A DNA stretch of 64,000 bases from Mucilaginibacter gossypiicola (GTDB lineage Bacteria > Bacteroidota > Bacteroidia > Sphingobacteriales > Sphingobacteriaceae): the NCBI RefSeq assembly GCF_900110105.1, contig NZ_FOCL01000001.1, positions 434,001-498,000 of the forward strand, read 5' to 3'. Below, piece after piece: positions 61,087 through 64,000 of the stretch. A model generated the notes under the pieces. That model ran no database searches, had not been told where the DNA came from, and was given only the letters and a program-made list of their open reading frames with translations. The position numbers were made by a program, and so were the translations under genes. Each line of letters begins with the position of its first letter. Positions within the stretch are counted from its first letter, which is position 1.

Positions 61087-62713
61087 AGCGCGTAAAATAT
61101 GGCTCAACAAACCGCAGCGCATTGCCGATTTGGTTGATGCGCATGAACATTACCATGTTTGGGCCCGTGGTACAGGCAAAACTGAGGGCCCAATTGCCAG
61201 GCGATCAATAAAAAGCCAAAACGCAATGCCCAAAGGCGCTACCGGCATGGTATCAGCAACGTACATGCAAGCGCTCACCCGTACCTTGCCTCCGCTTGAA
61301 AAGGCATGGCAGCAGTACGGGTACATGCCGGGCGTTCATTACTGGGCTTTCCAGTTTCCGCCTAAAAACCTGAAGATCCCACGCGCAATTTATCACCCTC
61401 GATCACCCGAGCACAGCATTTTTTGGTGGAACGGCCATGTACGCCATTTAATGAGCCTCGACAGGCCGGGCCTTGCCAATGGTAAAACCGTAGATGCTAT
61501 TGATGGAGACGAAGCCCGCTTCCTTAACTACACGCGCTACCTGGATGACATTGCGCCAACCAACCGCGGTAACCGGGAAATATTCGGCCATTTGGCCTGC
61601 CATCACCAGGTAACCTTTTGTACGGATATGCCTGCCGATCAGTCGGGCAAGTGGATACTCGATAAGGAAAAGGAAATGAACAGATCTGCCATAACGCAGA
61701 TCATTAACATACAGCTGGCGTACAATAATTTGGAGTTGGAGTTCGGCCATCCGCGAACATCACAACCTCGCCGCCAATACCTCGCCCGCAAAATGCGTGA
61801 TTATGCTACGGTATTGAATGAGCTGCGAAAAGGAACTGTATTTTACAGCGAAGCTACCAGCCTGGATAATATCGAGGTGCTGGGTGAAGAGCAATTCCGT
61901 CAATGGAAACGCGAAATGAAACCCGCCGTTTACGAAAGGGCAATCCTTAATAAGCGCATCATTCAGGTAGAAAAAGGCTTTTATCCTCAGCTCGACCTCG
62001 ATCGCCACACCTACGATGCCTATGATTATGGATTTATCGATAACAACATCATCCTAACCAGGCAGCCTGACTTTGCCCCGGACAGCCGTTTCGATGCCGA
62101 TGTAAACAAGACTAAGCCGCTTGATATAGCCTTTGATTGTAACGGTTACTTCAACTGTTGCACCATCGGGCAGGAACATACTAAAGAGTATCGTGTGCTT
62201 AATGCGTTCTACGTTAAGGATGAGGAGCGGTTAGAGGAACTATGTCAAAAGGTTATTGCATACTACCGTTTCCACCCAACCAAAGTACTTAACCTGTATT
62301 ATGATCACACCTTTGTTGGTACCGATAGCAGCCGGGTATTCAGCTATGCCGATATGATTAACCGTGCATTCACCGCTAAAGGATGGAAAGTAAACATGTT
62401 ATACATCGGCCAACAGCCTAAGCATGATACCAGGTACCGCATGTGGGGAGCTGTGCTTAAGGAAGATGATAGGCGCGTGGTAAGGGTGCGCTTCAACAAA
62501 AGCAACTGTGCTCAACTGCTCATCGCGCTTCAGCGTGCGGCAGTGCGCCAGGGTAACAAGGGCTTCGAAAAAGATAAGCGTGATGAAAGCAGGATACACA
62601 CCGTGCCTCCTGAAGAGGCTACACACTTCACAGATGCCTTTGATACGCTGTACATAGGTAAGTTTAAGCACCAGGTAGGCTACTCAATGCCCGTCACAGA
62701 CCTGCTGATGTAG
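61076..62713 (+). CDS. Phage terminase large subunit
   Basis: 545 residues from ATG 61076. An atypical Walker A HVWARGTGKTEG near residue 30 and a Walker-B-type VDAIDGDEARFL near 140 form the ATPase. The nuclease half has acidic strands DIAFDCNGYF and LNLYYDHTFVG, with a late DAFDTLYIG. The arrangement is that of terminase packaging motors; the C-terminal part is RNase-H-like. Confidence 0.82.
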   Translation: MVSEARKIWLNKPQRIADLVDAHEHYHVWARGTGKTEGPIARRSIKSQNAMPKGATGMVSATYMQALTRTLPPLEKAWQQYGYMPGVHYWAFQFPPKNLKIPRAIYHPRSPEHSIFWWNGHVRHLMSLDRPGLANGKTVDAIDGDEARFLNYTRYLDDIAPTNRGNREIFGHLACHHQVTFCTDMPADQSGKWILDKEKEMNRSAITQIINIQLAYNNLELEFGHPRTSQPRRQYLARKMRDYATVLNELRKGTVFYSEATSLDNIEVLGEEQFRQWKREMKPAVYERAILNKRIIQVEKGFYPQLDLDRHTYDAYDYGFIDNNIILTRQPDFAPDSRFDADVNKTKPLDIAFDCNGYFNCCTIGQEHTKEYRVLNAFYVKDEERLEELCQKVIAYYRFHPTKVLNLYYDHTFVGTDSSRVFSYADMINRAFTAKGWKVNMLYIGQQPKHDTRYRMWGAVLKEDDRRVVRVRFNKSNCAQLLIALQRAAVRQGNKGFEKDKRDESRIHTVPPEEATHFTDAFDTLYIGKFKHQVGYSMPVTDLLM

Positions 62714-62923
62714 GAGCGGGGATGATATCGCATTTTTTTAGCATTTTCTTTCCATCGAGGGATAGTGTGTGCCGTGCTCAATCGCGCGAAAATGTAACTC
62801 AAAAAAGCCTTTTTACTTGCTAAGTCAAACGCAGTCAAAAAATTACATCAAAAATCACTGCAATTAACTGTGTTGCTTTTCGCTGTCCTTTATTTCCGTG
62901 TATACAATAAGAACTTTTGTACT

Positions 62924-63223
62924 ATGGAATTAATTCGGGTACAGGAAATGCTTGCTGTTATGGATTTGAAAGGCGAAGACGGCCTGCCAATCCCCTGTAA
63001 CTTCCGTTTCATCGACTGCAACCTGAAGAAAGGTACTGGCGGAAAACGTATCACGGTTAAAAACGTGGTTATCGTTGGCGGCGTTAGTAGCGACAGTACT
63101 CAGCGCAACCCTAACCACTTCCAAAACTACACTCGTAATTTCCGATCAATCTATAATAACGAGATCCGCAAGTTTCACCCCTTGCTGGTTGAAGAGTTCA
63201 ACAATATGAGGGTAGTATTATAA
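62924..63223 (+). CDS. Small hypothetical phage protein before the portal gene
   Basis: 99 residues from ATG 62924, preceded by a 210-base gap with no evident gene or strong hairpin. Basic, with GGKRITVKNVVIVGG and NPNHFQNYTRNFR. Stop overlaps the portal-like start (TAATG). Unknown function. Confidence 0.6.
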   Translation: MELIRVQEMLAVMDLKGEDGLPIPCNFRFIDCNLKKGTGGKRITVKNVVIVGGVSSDSTQRNPNHFQNYTRNFRSIYNNEIRKFHPLLVEEFNNMRVVL

Positions 63224-64000
63224 TGGCCAACAGAACAGAAATACTATTCAGCGAAGAAGTTGCCTATTTGCCATCGGTAGGCGCGGCGGTTTATACTGGC
63301 TCAACCGCTCGGGTTGGAAAGCGGACACCGTCATCAAATACTCCGGCTGTTGCTGCCACCTCGCCGCAAATATTCAGCCTGCTTAATGTTCAGGATGTAG
63401 CATACTGGGGGGATAACAACATGTTCCCACAGGACATCATTGCCCTTGCCGAGAAAAGTACCGAACTCCCTGCGCTGCTCGACTGGAAAGCACGTGCCGC
63501 CCAGGGTGCTTTGGTGCTGCCATATGAGAGGGTATATAACGCGGAAACAAAGGCATGGGATGAACAGCCCATCACCGACCCCGATATCATGGCGTTTTTC
63601 CTTTCGGAAAACCTCAAACGCTATTACCGGGAAGCCTATACAGATTTTTACTGGTTTTGGAATATCTTTCCCGACCTCATCAAAAATGAAGAGGGCGATA
63701 AAATTGTTTACATCGGTACCCACGATGCCAGTTGGTGCCGTTGGTACAAATCAGACGCGAACGGGATCATCAATAAAATGGCTTTGGCCTCAACCTGGGG
63801 CAATGGCATCTACGATAAAAATGGGCCTTACGGTATGGAGTTACCTGTTGTAAATATTTACGACTGGAACCTGATCGAAAACCTGCAAAATAACAAGGCT
63901 GTTAAGCGCTTCGTGTATCCCGTTTCATACCCATCACCAGGCAAAGCATATTACCAGCTTGCGCCATGGGATGGCATCCGTACTTCGGGGTGGCTTGCGC
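63223..64000 (+). CDS. Portal-like protein, truncated by the window end
   Basis: The frame from ATG 63223 is open to the last base (259 complete codons). The sequence is aromatic, with YWGDNNMFPQDIIALAEKS, LLDWKARAAQGA and YRNIF-like stretches typical of portal/connector N-termini. Position after the terminase supports portal. The rest lies outside the window. Confidence 0.6.
   Translation, partial: MANRTEILFSEEVAYLPSVGAAVYTGSTARVGKRTPSSNTPAVAATSPQIFSLLNVQDVAYWGDNNMFPQDIIALAEKSTELPALLDWKARAAQGALVLPYERVYNAETKAWDEQPITDPDIMAFFLSENLKRYYREAYTDFYWFWNIFPDLIKNEEGDKIVYIGTHDASWCRWYKSDANGIINKMALASTWGNGIYDKNGPYGMELPVVNIYDWNLIENLQNNKAVKRFVYPVSYPSPGKAYYQLAPWDGIRTSGWLA

Overview
The window comes from a Bacteroidota genome, most likely a Mucilaginibacter- or Pedobacter-like member of the Sphingobacteriaceae. 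This rests on a SusC/SusD pair, a cbb3 oxidase with a fused CcoN-CcoO subunit, TAnnTTTG-type -7 promoter elements, weak Shine-Dalgarno signals and a propeller/Y_Y_Y sensor kinase. Assignment is from protein-family recognition only; no database search was possible.

Region 1 (1-10.7 kb, + strand) is a carbohydrate-utilisation locus. It holds a 5'-truncated SusC, SusD, a sialate-O-acetylesterase-like enzyme, a clan-A glycoside hydrolase, a DUF1080 protein, two Tat-exported Gfo/Idh/MocA oxidoreductases and an ApbE flavin transferase, closed by a strong bidirectional terminator.

Region 2 (10.8-32.7 kb) is a low-oxygen respiration island. It carries ccoI, ccoS, ccoN-O, ccoQ, ccoP, ccoG, ccoH and a DsbD_2/TauE-like protein on +, and an operon of a 2-hydroxyacid dehydrogenase and hemN on -. 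Also on - are a PAS histidine kinase with the FixL haem-ligand signature and a response regulator in which a receiver is fused to a Crp/FNR domain. OmpW-like, QueD, universal-stress and alcohol-dehydrogenase genes follow. Five promoters here carry a TGAT-N4-ATCA-type box centred 54-55 bp from a -7 element. This suggests one local regulon in which the FixL-like kinase drives the FNR-type regulator, a shortened FixL-FixJ-FixK circuit.

Region 3 (32.8-42.3 kb) looks accessory. It has a 1003-residue propeller sensor kinase, a divergent caspase-like (clostripain/C11) cysteine peptidase, a small unknown protein, a LuxR-type response regulator, and a four-gene + operon. That operon encodes a protein with a HELLE zinc-site motif, a barrel-like exported protein, a Cys-rich small protein and a three-helix membrane protein. 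I do not recognise this combination, and it is the best candidate here for an undescribed system.

Region 4 (42.4-64 kb) is the left part of a tailed prophage that runs off the window. A tRNA-3'-end-like sequence beside an intrinsic terminator may be the left attachment site. Next come a repressor-like gene, a control region with five CACAA repeats at exact 11-bp steps, an early operon with a 921-residue primase/helicase-like ATPase, and a 480-bp noncoding region with seven TGTAGG-type repeats. The late genes are an S49 protease, a major capsid protein, a tail-like protein, a moron-like cassette, the terminase and a portal-like protein cut by the window edge. No integrase, tRNA, rRNA or CRISPR array was seen.
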